Part shown: positions 12,467-25,400 of the stretch, piece after piece
How positions within the stretch are numbered: the stretch's first letter is position 1
Layout of the letters: every line of letters starts with the position of its first letter
Assembly: GCA_934045905.1 (NCBI GenBank)
Contig: OW203765.1
Span: forward strand, 29,173,997 to 29,237,996
DNA length: 64,000 bases
From: Leuctra nigra
Lineage: Eukaryota; Arthropoda; Insecta; Plecoptera; Leuctridae
Direction: 5' to 3'
Notes under the pieces: model-generated
Seen by the model: the letters and a program-made list of their open reading frames with translations, nothing else
Database searches by the model: none
Told to the model about the DNA's origin: nothing
Made by a program: the position numbers and the translations under genes

Positions 12467-12470
12467 TTAA

Positions 12471-13460
12471 TAATAAAATATTATACAAACGGCAATAGTG
12501 AAAATTATGAATGTATTTACAGTATTTAGGAAAATATTCATAATTGAATAAAAAATTAAGAAATGTAACATTTATTTTCCGTTATAAATACTTCGAAATT
12601 TTCATAAATATTTAGAAATTTATTGGAAGCATACCAAACCAACACCTCAATGTAATTTGGGGAAAAAGGATGTTCGATCACACTGGACAACAAAATAAAC
12701 AGTGAATAATTGTCTTTGATAATGTATGGCGATTTAATCAAATCGAATGCCGAGATAAAAAATAATCATCACCACTCTTACAAAATATTTTTACATCGGA
12801 CTATACTAGAAAATTATGTCAATAATATAGGTAATTATGACAAATAAAATATTAATGGGTAGTAATAATGTGTTCCACTCGACACATCAAAGACAATCGC
12901 AATGAATGAAATATAATTATGCAATGTTCACAATACCATCAATTTTAAAACATCACTTTCGAACTAAGAAGTAAAACAATCATGTTGGTAAAAGTTAGTT
13001 TGACTTGACACCCTGTAGAAAATAATGCTATATCTATTATCTACACTATAACTTCTGGTATAACTCTAAGGTATAACCTTAGAAAGGAGTTACCTACCAG
13101 AAAAAGTTATACGTACAAAGGGATTGATATATCATCAGGATACCTATCCAATCGCTCAGTCGACACTCGACAGAAAATTACACCACAATCACAATATTTA
13201 GGTAAGAAATATTGGTAACAATTATTATGTTCGATTAGTCACCTTGTAAAAAATCACACCAAATTCACAATACCTATATAATATAGGTAATTGGAAACAA
13301 ATAGTATTGGTAGTAATAATTTGTTCCATAAGTCACCTTCTAGAAAATCACTCTCAAAACAACTTATAATAATTTAACATTCATAAAGAATGTAAACAAG
13401 AAAACCTATGCAAACATGAATCTAGATAAATGATGAGGATATGAACAATGCAGAAGACAC
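12471..13460. other. P element 3' interior with degenerate tandem repeats
   Basis: No gene was recognised. Between about 12800 and 13370, phrases such as AGAAAATTACACC, GGTAATAATTTGTTCC and TTAGTCACCTTGTA recur with variation. This suggests a degenerate tandem repeat of about 90 bp in the P element subterminal region. Confidence 0.5.
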
Positions 13461-16112
13461 CAGTTCAGTTCAGTTCAGTTTATTTCCAAAATCAAAAGTA
13501 CATTTTAAAGAGGTACATTGAAAAGACCCCTATGGTTGACACCATTTAACGGGGTATACGGAAAGGTTACATCGAACTAAATCTAGTAACCTAGCATATT
13601 ATAATTAAATAGCATTGAAATTAAAATAAATTAATATCTATAGATATGCTACAACTATAATATAACACATTTAGGTAAATATTATGATTATGATATTGAT
13701 ATAGGTACTAGAATATACTTAAGTTGAACATGTTATTATACAATTAAATAATTAAAATTTGTCACTGAGGAATTCGTCAATCGAATAATATATTTTACTT
13801 ATTAATAGTTCTTTCAGTTGTTTCTTAAATTGTGAGTATTTTTTAATTTCTCTTATATTTTTAGGTAATGCATTAAATAGTTTTGTTTTGAAAAACATGG
13901 AATTTTTTTGGGTACACGTTGACCTGTGCCAATCTATATGAATGTTATTTTTCTGTCGGGTGTTGTGGTCATGTATGTCACTATTATTTTGTGTTAAGTT
14001 TTCTTGGGATCTAATAGCAAGTATCGACTCTAGAATGTAAAGGCAGGGTACTGTTAAAATTTTATGTTTTTTGAAATGTTGTTTGCAATCTGGTTTTATG
14101 AAAGTGTTATTTTTATATTTTAGTCCAAAAAGAGCTCTGATTGATTTTCGTTGAAGTATAAATATTTTAGGGGCATCAGTTGAGTTGCCCCAGAACTGTA
14201 TACCGTACCGTATATGCGATTCAATATTTGCATAATAAACTAGTTTCGCCGTTTTAGTGTTTGTCAAATTTACAATAGTCTTTAAGGAGAAGTATGCTGA
14301 GTGGAGTTTACTTAGCAATTTGGAGCAGTGGCTTTTCCAATTTAGGTTTTTATCGATAGTGATTCCCAAAAATTTAGTTTTATCAACACCCCTTAGATTA
14401 CTAGTTTTGTTTTCATTAGACAATACAATTTTAACTGGAGTTTCATTTATATCATTTTTTAATTTAAAATGCATAAAGTTAGTTTTTTCATCTTGAATAA
14501 GCAAACGATTGTCGTTAAACCATTTTGTTGCATTTGAGAGAACATTTTTTGCATTTTCTTCAAGATTTAGTTTAGTTTTGCCTGTTATTGTTATATTTGT
14601 GTCGTCTGCATAGATTTCTGAAGCTGTGATTGTGTCGGGAAGGTCATTTATGTAGACTATAAATAACAGTGGACCTAGGATTGAACCTTGTGGAACACCA
14701 TTTTTTATAGTCTCGGAATTTGATAGATATTTTATTTCTTGTCTGTTTTTATTCATATGTGTAATTTCTACCTGTTGCACCCTATCTTGCATGTATGATT
14801 TTAGCAGATCTAGGGCAGGTCCTCTAACTCCGTAATATTCAAGCTTATTTAATAGAATTTTGTGGTCAATACTGTCAAATGCCTTTGTTAGGTCGCAGAA
14901 AACACCAATAGTTTGTTCTCCATGTTCCAGTCCCTTAATTGTGTTTTGAATGAAGTTATCTATGGTATTTGTTGTCGATTTATTTTTCCGAAATCCACTT
15001 TGGTTATTTGTGAGTAGTTTTTCTCTCTCAAGGTATGATGATAGTCTAGTATGTATAAGTTTTTCAAAAATTTTCGATATACTTGGTAAAAGTGATATCG
15101 GGCGATAGTTTTCTGACCGATTTCTATCCCCTTTTTTATATAGCGGTATAACTTTACCTATTTTTAGTTTGTCTGGAAAGGTGCCCTTTTCAATGCAGTC
15201 ATTAAATATATGCGCTAGTGGTAGAGAGATAGCCGTAACAATTTTCTTTAATATACAAGTTGGTAGGTTGTCTATCCCAGCTGACCTTTTGTTTTTTAGC
15301 TTTGATGTTATTTGAATTATTTCTTTTTCACATGTACTGTCTATGAAAAATGAATTTACAGGTTTCATAGCTTTGGTAAGATGATTATAAAAAGAATTTT
15401 GAGATGAAGTTACATTAAGTTTTTGGGCTATGTTAGCAAAGTCTTTGTTTAAAGTATTAGCAATTATCATAGGATCCTCGATGGTCTGGTTTTCATGATT
15501 TATAACAATATTTTTGCTTTGTTGAATTTTTGACTTATTCGTGTGTTTTTTTACTATCTCCCATATGGTTTTTGCTCTATCAGAACCTGATTTCTCCTTT
15601 ATTTTTTTGTTTATTTCCATTCTTTTAGCTGCTTTTATAGTTTTTTTGTAAATTTTTTTATAGAGTTTGTATTTTGCTTGTAATGTTTCTGTTTTGTAGT
15701 GAAGTTGTAACTGATAGAGACATTTTAGGTTCTTTGCTGAATTTTTTATTCCCGGCGAAATCCATTCTTGCTTTATAAATTTATGGTTTATTTTCACAGA
15801 TTTTTCCGGGAAACATAGTTCAAAATTTTTACTGAGGATTGATGCCATTTTGTTGTATTTTTCATTTGGATCATTCAGTTTATACATTTCCTCCCAAGAT
15901 GTATTTTCAAGCATGTTTTTAAAATTATCAGTATTTTCCTTATTTAGTTTTCTTATGTTAATGGTCTTGCTTGGAGGGTTGAACTTTGATTTTAGTTTTA
16001 TAGAAATAATTTGAGCAGTGTGGTCTGATAGGTTATTTTCAGTCACCTCTGTAGTGAACATATAATTGGGAAGATTTGTAGCTATGTTGTCGATTGTCTT
16101 GTCGATTGAAAA
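13461..16112 (-). mobile_element. 5'-truncated CR1/jockey-group LINE inside the P element
   Basis: The element reads leftward. It keeps the end of the endonuclease (SDH catalytic motif), the full reverse transcriptase and a short 3' untranslated region ending in about three CTGAA repeats at 13461-13480. The 5' end stops near 16112, just inside the endonuclease domain. That is typical truncation during target-primed reverse transcription. No target duplication was recognised. Confidence 0.82.
13752..16112 (-). pseudogene. LINE reverse transcriptase, endonuclease truncated
   Basis: The frame is open from about 16112 to the stop at 13752; 769 codons follow the first Met at 16061. It holds the C-terminal endonuclease signature NNLSDH, then reverse transcriptase blocks GKVIPLYKKGD, NYRPISLLPSISKIFEKL, NNQSGFRKNKST, FCDLTKAFDSIDH, GVPQGSILGPLLFIVYINDL and YADDTNI. 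No frameshift or stop is seen, so the insertion looks fairly young. Without a full endonuclease it cannot be autonomous. Exact clade (CR1, L2, Daphne or jockey) is not resolvable by eye. Confidence 0.85.
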
Positions 16113-16305
16113 TTACATTTCATAAAAATAAGTAGGTATCACAAACTAGTACATCATGTCTGTAGCAGGGAGAGATGTATAGTGATGCATGAAAAACCAA
16201 TTACCTAGCATGATGGTTCACATGATGAATCATAATGATGATGTCACAAACTAAAATACTCAGTCGTCCTTGTCGTAACTAATAGGTAGGTAACAACAAA
16301 CATGG

Positions 16306-19300
16306 CTAATACTCATATCTGGTAATCGTCGCATTACCACCTGGTACGCTAACATCATCATAAGAGATTGAAATTCGATTTGCACTCTTTGAACCGAATG
16401 CCTTCTTCCTACGAGACACCTTTGCCTTTTCTTTAATGTCCGTTGACTGCATGTGCAATCTCACGCGAATGAACTGCTTGATGACAAACGTTAGGGCTTT
16501 GCAATCTTCTGAACACTTTAGCAAGATAACATGGGGTGAATTTATATCTGTGATTTTACATAGAGTATGGGATAATAGGTGTTTATGGTTCTTACAAAAC
16601 TTCAGGTGATGTGCTGTTATTTGTTCAATAAGCTTAACATACTGGAACATATTGTGGGATGGGTAAGTTTGATTTCCTTTACTTCTTTTGTCGATGATGA
16701 CCTCCTCCCTCCTGGCAATTACCGACTTTCTTCTTACGCCAGACTGAATGAAGAGTTTCTCGCAGTCAGAAGAACATAGCTGGTTCCGTAGGCGAACAGT
16801 TCGAAGTACTGCTCCCAGCAAGTTGTTCAGTGCATTTTCTTCAGCAGCATCGCCATTGAACGGTGTATCATCAATCCGAACTCCGTATCTAGGCATGGGG
16901 CAGCACAAGCCTACATCTGCCGATGAACTTGATGACTTGTTTTTATTTGCATTGGAAAACAATGCTACGTAATGTTTTGCTCCATCATTGTCGTAGTTGC
17001 TGGACGTTTCTGAATGCTTTTCTATAAACTGTGACACCGTAATCAGTTTCAGTGCATGAATAGCTTGCAAACAACTTGGATGGTTATTTCCATGCCTACG
17101 TAGCACAGAGAATAAACTCTCTAAGCAGTCTTGATTCACCCGAGACGTAAGAAAGTAATTGTATCCCTCTTTAAATAAACATCTCTGCAAAGAAATTAGA
17201 TTATTCGTGGACAGAATAAATCCAGACTGAACAGGCTTCCAACGACCGTCCCCAATCTTCACCTCTTTCATCAGTTTAATTGTGTCTTGCAGTTTTTTCA
17301 TTTGAACATACCTTTTCTTCCTTGTTATTGCCGTTTTCTGGGCCCGACTGTTCATTACGTCGAACCACGTACGGATGTGACGTAAAAACCAAGCCGTGGC
17401 CAACGCCTTTCGACTCATCAGGTTCAATGATACGAGTGTCTCTAGCGCAGATGCCACATTAACTGAAAAAATGTCTGTTGCCATCGACACCTTCATCTTT
17501 TCAAATTGGTTTGGGTCTAAGTGCCGATCTGTCAGTTTTGGCGCCAATTTGAAATTGTTTTGCTTTTCTAGTTCAAGGAGTTGTTTCAGATACTTCACCT
17601 TCACTTTGGAATATGGCAGCTTCTCCTCCTGAACAGTAGAAGCAGGCAACGTAATTTTATGGGAAATTAGTGCCTGCTTCAGGTTTTTGAGAAGGTGGGG
17701 CACATCGGCAAACATGAAGAATGGTTTATCTTCATGCACAGGATGATTTACAACAAACTTTGTACAGAAACGTCCATTGTACAATCCAAAACCTTTCCAT
17801 ATCGCCTGGTTCTTGGGGCCCATATCACTTGTTATGCCTCGTACATTGTAACCGGCTTCTTCGACAGCCTGAACAGATTCCTTGATGAAATCAGTTAGGC
17901 TGTCGTCCCGATTGGTTTTTGTAAGCAAGTGATACCCAACCACTTGCTTCCAGTTGCTGTTTATACCTCTCACCATCACAACTAGCAACTGTGACGCCAA
18001 ATCCTCATCAGTTGCAGCCGACCCCAACGTGCTGTTGCCAACATAACGTTGCATGTTATGGGCCAACTCCAAGCCTTGGGCCACCTCCATCTCATCAAGG
18101 ACTAGCATGCAATCTTTCTCTCTGGCATGGCATGACTTCGATTTAATTTGCAAATAAAATAAAATGTCCCTCAACAAGCCAGGGCTGAAATCCGCCTTTT
18201 GAAGCTTGCGGCATATTGTGCTGTAGGATGGCAATGGATACCCTCTCTGAACTAGGAACTTGTATCCTTTCCATCCTACAGCATACCTAATCTGAAGGGC
18301 TTCTTTTATCATCTCTGGGGAATACTCAGATACTTTTTTGCCGCTTAATAAAAACTTCCGATGGTTTTCACTTAAAAATCCCAACCTTTTGTTCACATTT
18401 GCACGTAAATTCACATTCTCCTTTCTTGACTGCGCCAGTTGTTTCTGCAGCCTCCAGATGTTACGTTGGAGACGCTTCTTCTCTAAATCACCATCACGGT
18501 CTGCAGTAGCGACTTCACTGGGGTCACAGGCCTCAGCAGTTGACGATGCAAGGCTGATAGAGACGACGGTCTCCTCCAAATCCCCGTCATGGTCTGAAGT
18601 AGCGTCTTCACTGGGGTCACAGGCCTTGGCAGTTGATGATGTAAGGCTGTTAGAGATGACGGTCTCCTCCCGAGATGCATGTGGAACATCAGTAGCAAGA
18701 GTGGGAAGGTCATCCTAAAATTTAGAAGTGGATTAAAATCAAAATAAAACTAATGTACCTAATTAATTAATTAATTAATTACTAAACCAAGCAAATCCCA
18801 AGACATGTAACACCCTTATTAAAAGTCTATGAACTTTTAGCTACACAAAAGCTTTGACTTCGACACTAGTACCTGTGCTTCATTTTTCTAAGCATTCATG
18901 ATGTTTCAAGTCCATATGAACAAGACATTCTACGAAAGTAGGTAGGTAGGTAGGATGCATTAACATTTACTGCAGTGCAGACCTCTATGTTGATTAATTA
19001 GTAATAAAGTATGTACTCACCACAACTTCTGAAACAACATCATCTTCCTCTGTGTACTCCCACTCCGTGACCGACCAGTTGGCAGTGCTGTATACAGGAA
19101 CCGTGTCGCTAGTGGCGGCCTTGGCATAATGATGATCCTGCGGCACATCATTGCCACTTTCTTCTGGAGACAACTGTGAAAGCAATAAAACTAGGTACAA
19201 AAATACTCTCAGAGTAGGTAGTTATTCCCATTGTTATCAAGTTGTTACTTGATACCAAGTAGGAACCTAATTTAAAAAATATAACAACTGTTTCCCATTC

Positions 19301-20638
19301 AGCCTCAGTAGGTAGAGAATTGCAAGCATGAAGAGCAGACCCAAAGTTTAATATCATTCAAGACAATAGTCAAGAACAAACTACCTAGAAAGAGAATTCG
19401 CGAATTACTGTAGACTAGAATCACGATCCTTACACACATCCTGCTGATGGCTTTCACCGTGGTTTTTCCTGAGCTATGAAAAGAAAAGCAAATGCTTGGA
19501 TGCTCTTCCAATATTACCACTGATTTAGATGCACAACAGAACAATGCAGAACGAAATTTCCATACAAGTAGGAAATGATTGATAAGAGAAATGGAGAAGA
19601 GAAGAAGTGACATGGATACGGAAGATGTTATGACTTAATTGTTGAATACAATCCTCTTCAAGTGCTCAAAACAATACCTCTACATTAGGTAGGTATTATT
19701 ATTACTTGGAAAAGTGAGAAAATGCTCTGTGTAATGAGTTGATAAGCAAGCCTTTGTATCGGATGTGAATTGATAGTCATGCATTTGCAAGTTTCTTCTC
19801 TAGGTACTACAGAAACCAAATTTTTGCCAATTTGCATTTTGTGGATCTAGAGTTAACAAAATGGGGTAAATTTACGATATGTGACTCAAGCCTTCGTCAT
19901 TGTGGGACGAAGAAACAATGCTAGAATGAAGGGTAATTTTACGATAAGCGTCTTCAATCTAGAATTGCTCCTTCATTTAACACGATCAAGGTCAAAGTGA
20001 AGACGCTTATCGTAAATTAACCGAATGAAGTCGCCTATTACCCAAAAGGTCTTCATGCTACTTACCATTTCAACAGATCTTTGCTTCCTGGGTCTTTTAT
20101 TTGTCAGTAATTTTGGAGCGTTGGGAACATCGAAGAGTGTGGGTACTGCTATACGTTTCAGTTTTCGCTTGTCGCTATGAAAACTCTCGTACTGGGAATC
20201 TTCAAAATGGATCTGAAAATAATTAGTATTATTAGAGTCCTTACCTTAGCTAAACATTGCTGTGAACATAATCAAGGCAAAACGCAAAAAGATATTGTTT
20301 AGGAAGGTAATAGCATGGCATAACCTTCAAACTAAAATTTGTCTTCACTCAATAAGAGATTGTTAAAAAGTACCTAGATAATCTTCTAATATGTAGATCA
20401 AGTTTATAAGCTTCAGTGAATGTAGTAAGACATGTAATAGAATGGTAACATGACTGGTAGGCAAGTAAAAAGTAAATATACTAACCTCGCATAATCTTGA
20501 AGATGGTTTGGGGGTCCATTTATCCCGCCGGCAGTTTTGCAGCCATCTACTTTTTCTCCTAGGAGATGTTGGGAATCTAAATAATCTAAAACCCTGCCTA
20601 GAATGGCGAGTGCAATTCGGTGCTGCACATCCAGTCAT
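16306..20638 (-). CDS. P element / THAP9-like transposase, four exons, 953 aa, open
   Basis: Exons 20638-20486, 20212-20066, 19173-19021 and 18714-16306 all join in phase 0 with GT-AG borders. A THAP zinc finger opens the protein: Cys4, Cys9, Cys50 and His53, with the AVPTLF box at residues 73-78. An acidic linker contains two tandem 31-residue copies (166-196 and 197-227). A leucine-rich coiled coil follows at about 228-258. RNase H-fold landmarks are LDEMEV (Asp358), TSDMGPKNQ (Asp448), ADVPHLLKNL (about 488) and NQDCLESLF (Asp680, Glu683), matching the acidic triad layout of P transposases. Length resembles THAP9 (about 900 aa) more than the Drosophila P protein (about 750). No stop or frameshift was found, so the element may still encode active enzyme. 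Confidence 0.9.
19935..20025. repeat. Short inverted repeat in transposase intron 2
   Basis: TTACGATAAGCGTCTTCA near 19938 faces TGAAGACGCTTATCGTAA near 20000, giving 18-bp perfect arms about 45 bp apart. It may be a tiny MITE or an intronic hairpin. Confidence 0.6.
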
Positions 20639-21428
20639 TTTATAATATAACTCGTAACTTTCATAAAAACACTACACTCGTAACATGATGACGGCCATGA
20701 AAATCACACGTGTGGGCTCCACAATGGCTTCTAATGTGCCGGTGCGACGACCTTGTTTAGCGGTTGGCCGCTTGTCCGCTAGGCGGAGATCGAGTGGACC
20801 TTGATCAGTTTCATACGTTTGAAAGTTTCTGCTCTAACTACCTTGGAACTATAAAGAGTCGAAGAAGCCGTGATCAACATTTTCGAGAAATTTTACAGAT
20901 AACACGCAAAATGTCAGTAAAATGTTAATAACTTTTGGATTTAAACACAGATAAGTCTGAAAATTTTCAAAAATACAGATAATGTTGGTCCCAATGACCA
21001 TGCAAAGTTTTAAGTTGATCGGTCATACGGTTCTAGTTTAAATTTCAAAAATCATATGAAAGATTTTTTTAAATTTTAACCAATGGGAGGATTTGGTTGA
21101 AACTTAGTATGATTGGGTAAAATGTTAGTGGTAATGACTTGTCAAAATTTCAAATTGATAAAACAAACCAATTGAAAGATAATTTTTTTAAAATTTGAAC
21201 CAATCACGGGATCCCGTTGAAAAACGATCCCAGGGACCGCATAGAGTACGTTAGTATGTGTACAAAATTTCAGATTGATTGCTTTCTCACCCCAGGTCAC
21301 CCAGATCACCCCAGGTCAAACCGCTCAAGAGCGGTTTGACCTGGGGTGTGACCACAAAAAAAAACACACACACACACACAGAGAAAATGCCATAAGAGTA
21401 CCGTGGTGACGCTCGCTACGCTCGCTCA

Positions 21429-22425
21429 ATTACATAACTCCAAAATCACTTCTTGCATCATTTGTTATAAACGACACAGGCGACATCATATTAAAGTATA
21501 TCCTCTAACCACATTTTTTGCTTGCGTAATGCACTGAAAATACGTGTAATTATTCTTTACGAAACTCAAATTATGTGAATCAACGTATTAAGTCTTGTTT
21601 ACATTGTGGACAAAAGTGCATGCAAATGAATGCACTTGTAAAATACCCGCATGAGAAACCGCATTTTCAAGATGCACTGGTGTCACTCTCATTCATGGTT
21701 CACAGGCGTGCCGGTACATAGAATTAATTCGAGATGATCATGCTGGTTGCATTTGCAATTATTATATCTCACTATGTAAATAGAAATCATCATAAGACTC
21801 TTAATAAACTGTGATTCCGAAACTTTATCTTTAAACTTATGAGATACAATGTTGATTGTGGCTATTTTGTGTCAAACAAATAAAGATAAATTGAATTTGA
21901 AATTAAATTTCAGATAGTATTAACCGTTGTAATTTTTGTTTGAATATTGAAACATCTGAATTGAAGCATCAAGAAAGAATGTTGATAAATGATAATACAT
22001 TTTAATCTTAACATAAACATAAAACTCGCCCGTGAATGGTGTAATCAAAACCCAAGAAAGTGTACAATTACGCTAATTTAATAATTTATGTAAATATTAG
22101 TTTTGAGGCAACGTATTTGAATACATTTGACAATTCATTACGTTTTACTAAAAAATATCAGTACTCTGTCCTTGTAAATATTCGTGTGTTATGAAACAAA
22201 AATCAATTCATTTTAATGTCAAATTCAACTCATTTGCTGATAAAAATGTAATACATTAGAGAATTTGAAGTTATCTCGGTGTGATAGCAATGTAGATTCC
22301 AAACTACAAGGATAGGGTCTTAACCTTACTAGTCAGTGCTGTATAGTTCATTGCGACCAAACATACAAAAATCATAGTAAGTTATAGATAAAGTGAAAAT
22401 TTTGAAGAGCCAATCTATTTTGGAA
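21429..22425. other. 5' flank of the complete transporter gene
   Basis: AT-rich sequence between the family S repeat and the transporter start codon. It must hold that gene's promoter and 5' untranslated region, but no TATA box or initiator could be assigned with confidence. Confidence 0.45.
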
Positions 22426-25400
22426 ATGTCTCGTGAAAAAGTGAATCCAGTGGAGACTTTCGAGGTGGAAGATCAAGATGAAATATTTGAAGATATAATG
22501 AAGCAAGTGGGACAGAAAGGTGTTTTTCAAACTAGATTCAATATAATATTTAATTTCGTGTTTATTATGTTAATATCAATGCCGTGTATGAGTACAGTGT
22601 TGATAATGACCACTCCTGATCATTGGTGTTTCGTGCCTGGAAGAGAGGAGACGAATTTCACAGTCGAACAGTGGAAGCAGCTCACTCTACCGAGGTAAAC
22701 ACATGAGAACTTTGGAACGATTATGAGCTGGGAATTAATTAATTTAATGATTAGAACAAATTTGGTCACTAGCGTTTGGTCTTTGGAGCTCATTGAGCGT
22801 GTAAAAATGTGTGCTTCTCTCTCAGACACATTTCAAAGTTATTTCGATTTTACAAATTGTTCATAAAAGACAAAAATAGAAACAAAAAGATCTGTAATGA
22901 AAAGTTTCAAGTTTCGAGTTTATTTTGTTTTTTTCAAATTACAAATTTGTATTGGATTATTGTATTTTTATACCCCTAAAGCCAGGGCTTGTGTCGGGGC
23001 ATGTAATGAGACACATAAATAATCCAAAATACAGTAAAGTAGTAAATGTGCATTATGACTAAGAACTATGTTTAAATCTAAAAACTAACCTTCGTTTTTA
23101 AGTCAATTATTGGATAGAAAATTCGAAATTTTAAAATTACTTAGGTATACCCTTATGTTGGACCGTGTATGCACCTAATTTACGTTTTGAGCTTTGTTCT
23201 AGAAATCCGTCAGAGAATTCGTCTTTCAGTTCTTGTGAGATGTACAACATCACTCAGCTTCATCAAGATCTAGAGTCTCCTTCTTTAGAAAGTCAGAGAA
23301 ACAGCACCATAAGTGAGTAAAACAGACTTATATTTGCACAGTACGATACGCACTTCATTTTGTACAATAAGTTTCATTGGAAAACAAAGTTTAGCTTGCA
23401 GGAAATTAAAATCAAAAGCATTACACAAATACCGCTAAAATAATTCGATGACTTTGTTTTTGGTCGATTTGAAACAAGTAAATAGAGTATGAAATAATTT
23501 ATCGTTCAAAAATACAATCACAGAACGAAATTCACACGAAAATAAAATACTTGTTGAAAAATGAGAAAACCGTGAAAAATCTAAATAATCACCCCTATGT
23601 CCAAAATATTATAAAAATCACATGAAACTAAATAATTAACGCTGATTAAAAAAAAATCAATATAAACAAATAGGAAATAACACAAAAGTGTGTCGAAAAA
23701 AAACATTAATTGCGTGAAATGACGAGTTGACAAACCAAACAACATTGATTATATATTTTGTGAAATTCCTGAATATCAATTAGGTTTTGTGAAATACGTG
23801 ATTAAATATAATGAATTTCTTTCAGAATGTCATCTTGGCTGGGAGTACGACAGGAAGTGGTACTCACAAACTGTTCCTTCACAAGTGAACTGGGTTTGCG
23901 ACGACGAGTTGAAAGTCACCAATGTTTTCTCTGTGAGCAGACTCGCCGAGACAATCGGCACATTCGGCTTCGGACAATTAGGAGACACGTACGTGATCAT
24001 TAGTGATAACAAATCAGTCATAGTCCTGGGGAACGCAGAAACTAACGGCTGCGTCAAATTTTCTCAAAAAGGGAACATCTTCCTATAGCTCATTTATTTA
24101 CTCCACTGTTATCTATTACTTTGAGTGGTAGTTTTGATACACACCTTCTGGGAATCTATCCTATGAAATATATGAAAAATCAAACTTTTTTTCCTTTAAA
24201 TACTTCTTAAATATCTAAATTTTAAATTTTCTAATGAAAAGTATTTTTTTTAACATTTCTTAATTTCTAAATTTGTAATATTTGTAATGAATGCTCCATC
24301 AATAATTCTTGGTTGCTTAATAGAATGTGATTGATTTTATGATTTAAGATTCGGTCGTCGCCCCGTCTTCTTCATCTCGTTGGTGTTCATCATCGCTGGT
24401 CGAATAATGTCCATCTTCGTGGCCGACAATTACGTGTGGTTCCTCGTGGCTTCTGTGTTCGCAAGCTTCGCAGTCTCTCCGGCGTTCCAGTCCCCGCTGG
24501 TCATCAGTAAGTGTTCCAGACAGACAGAGTGACAATTACGTGTGGTTCCTCGTGGCTTCTGTGTTCGCAAGCTTCGCAGTCTCTCCAGCGTTCCAGTCCC
24601 CGCTGGTCATCAGTAAGTGTTCCAGACAGACAGAGTGACAATTACGTGTGGTTCCTCGTGGCTTCTGTGTTCGCAAGCTTCGCAGTCTCTCCGGCGTTCC
24701 AGTCCCCGCTGGTCATCAGTAAGTGTTCCAGACAGACAGAGTGACAATTACGTGTGGTTCCTCGTGGCTTCTGTGTTCGCAAGCTTCGCAGTCTCTCCAG
24801 CGTTCCAGTCCCCGCTGGTCATCAGTAAGTGTTCCAGACAGACAAAGTGACAATTACGTGTGGTTCCTCGTGGCTTCTGTGTTCGCAAGCTTCGCAGTCT
24901 CCCCGGCGTTCCAGTCCCCGCTGGTCATCAGTAAGTGTTCCAGACAGACAGAGTGACAATTACGTGTGGTTCCTCGTGGCTTCTATGTTCGCAAGCTTCG
25001 CAGTCTCCCCGGCATTCCAGTCCCCGCTGGTCATCAGTAAGTGTTCCAGACAGACAGAGTGACAACTACGTGTGGTTCCTCGTGGCTTCTGTGTTCGCAA
25101 GCTTCGCAGTCTCTCCAGCGTTCCAGTCCCCGCTGGTCATTAGTAAGTGTTCCAGACAGACAGAGTGACAACTACGTGTGGTTCCTCGTGGCTTCTGTGT
25201 TCGCAAGCTTCGCAGTCTCTCCAGCGTTCCAGTCCCCGCTGGTCATCAGTAAGTGTTGCAGACAGACAGAGTGACAACTACGTGTGGTTCCTCGTGGCTT
25301 CTGTGTTCGCAAGCTTCGCAGTCTCTCCGGCGTTCCAGTCCCCGCTGGTCATCAGTAAGTGTTCCAGACAGACAGAGTGACAACTACGTACGGTTCCTCG

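Larger units (their letters stand above)
11579..20803 (-). mobile_element. P-type THAP transposon, apparently complete (9.2 kb)
   Basis: Terminal inverted repeats of 22 bp match perfectly at 11579-11600 and 20782-20803; the outer 20 bases are CAAGGTCCACTCGATCTCCG. Imperfect inverted similarity continues inward to about 70 bp. The flanking direct repeat is ATCAGTTTC (11570-11578 and 20804-20812), 9 bp rather than the 8 bp usual for P elements. The transposase starts 165 bp inside the right end and reads leftward. Unlike typical 3-kb P elements, it is swollen by a TTAA foldback (11791-12466), a truncated LINE (~13461-16112) and introns. Confidence 0.9.
11236..21428 (+). repeat. Family S repeat copy 4, split by a P element
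   Basis: The left part 11236-11578 begins with ACTAGGAAAACGCTCAGTGT. The right part 20804-21428 resumes with CATACGTTTGAAAGTTTCTG and ends in the GCTCGCTACGCTCGCTCAA block. Without the insert the copy is about 960 bp. A 9-bp ATCAGTTTC is duplicated at the break. This intact-versus-interrupted comparison with copies 1 and 2 independently confirms the P element boundaries. Confidence 0.82.
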
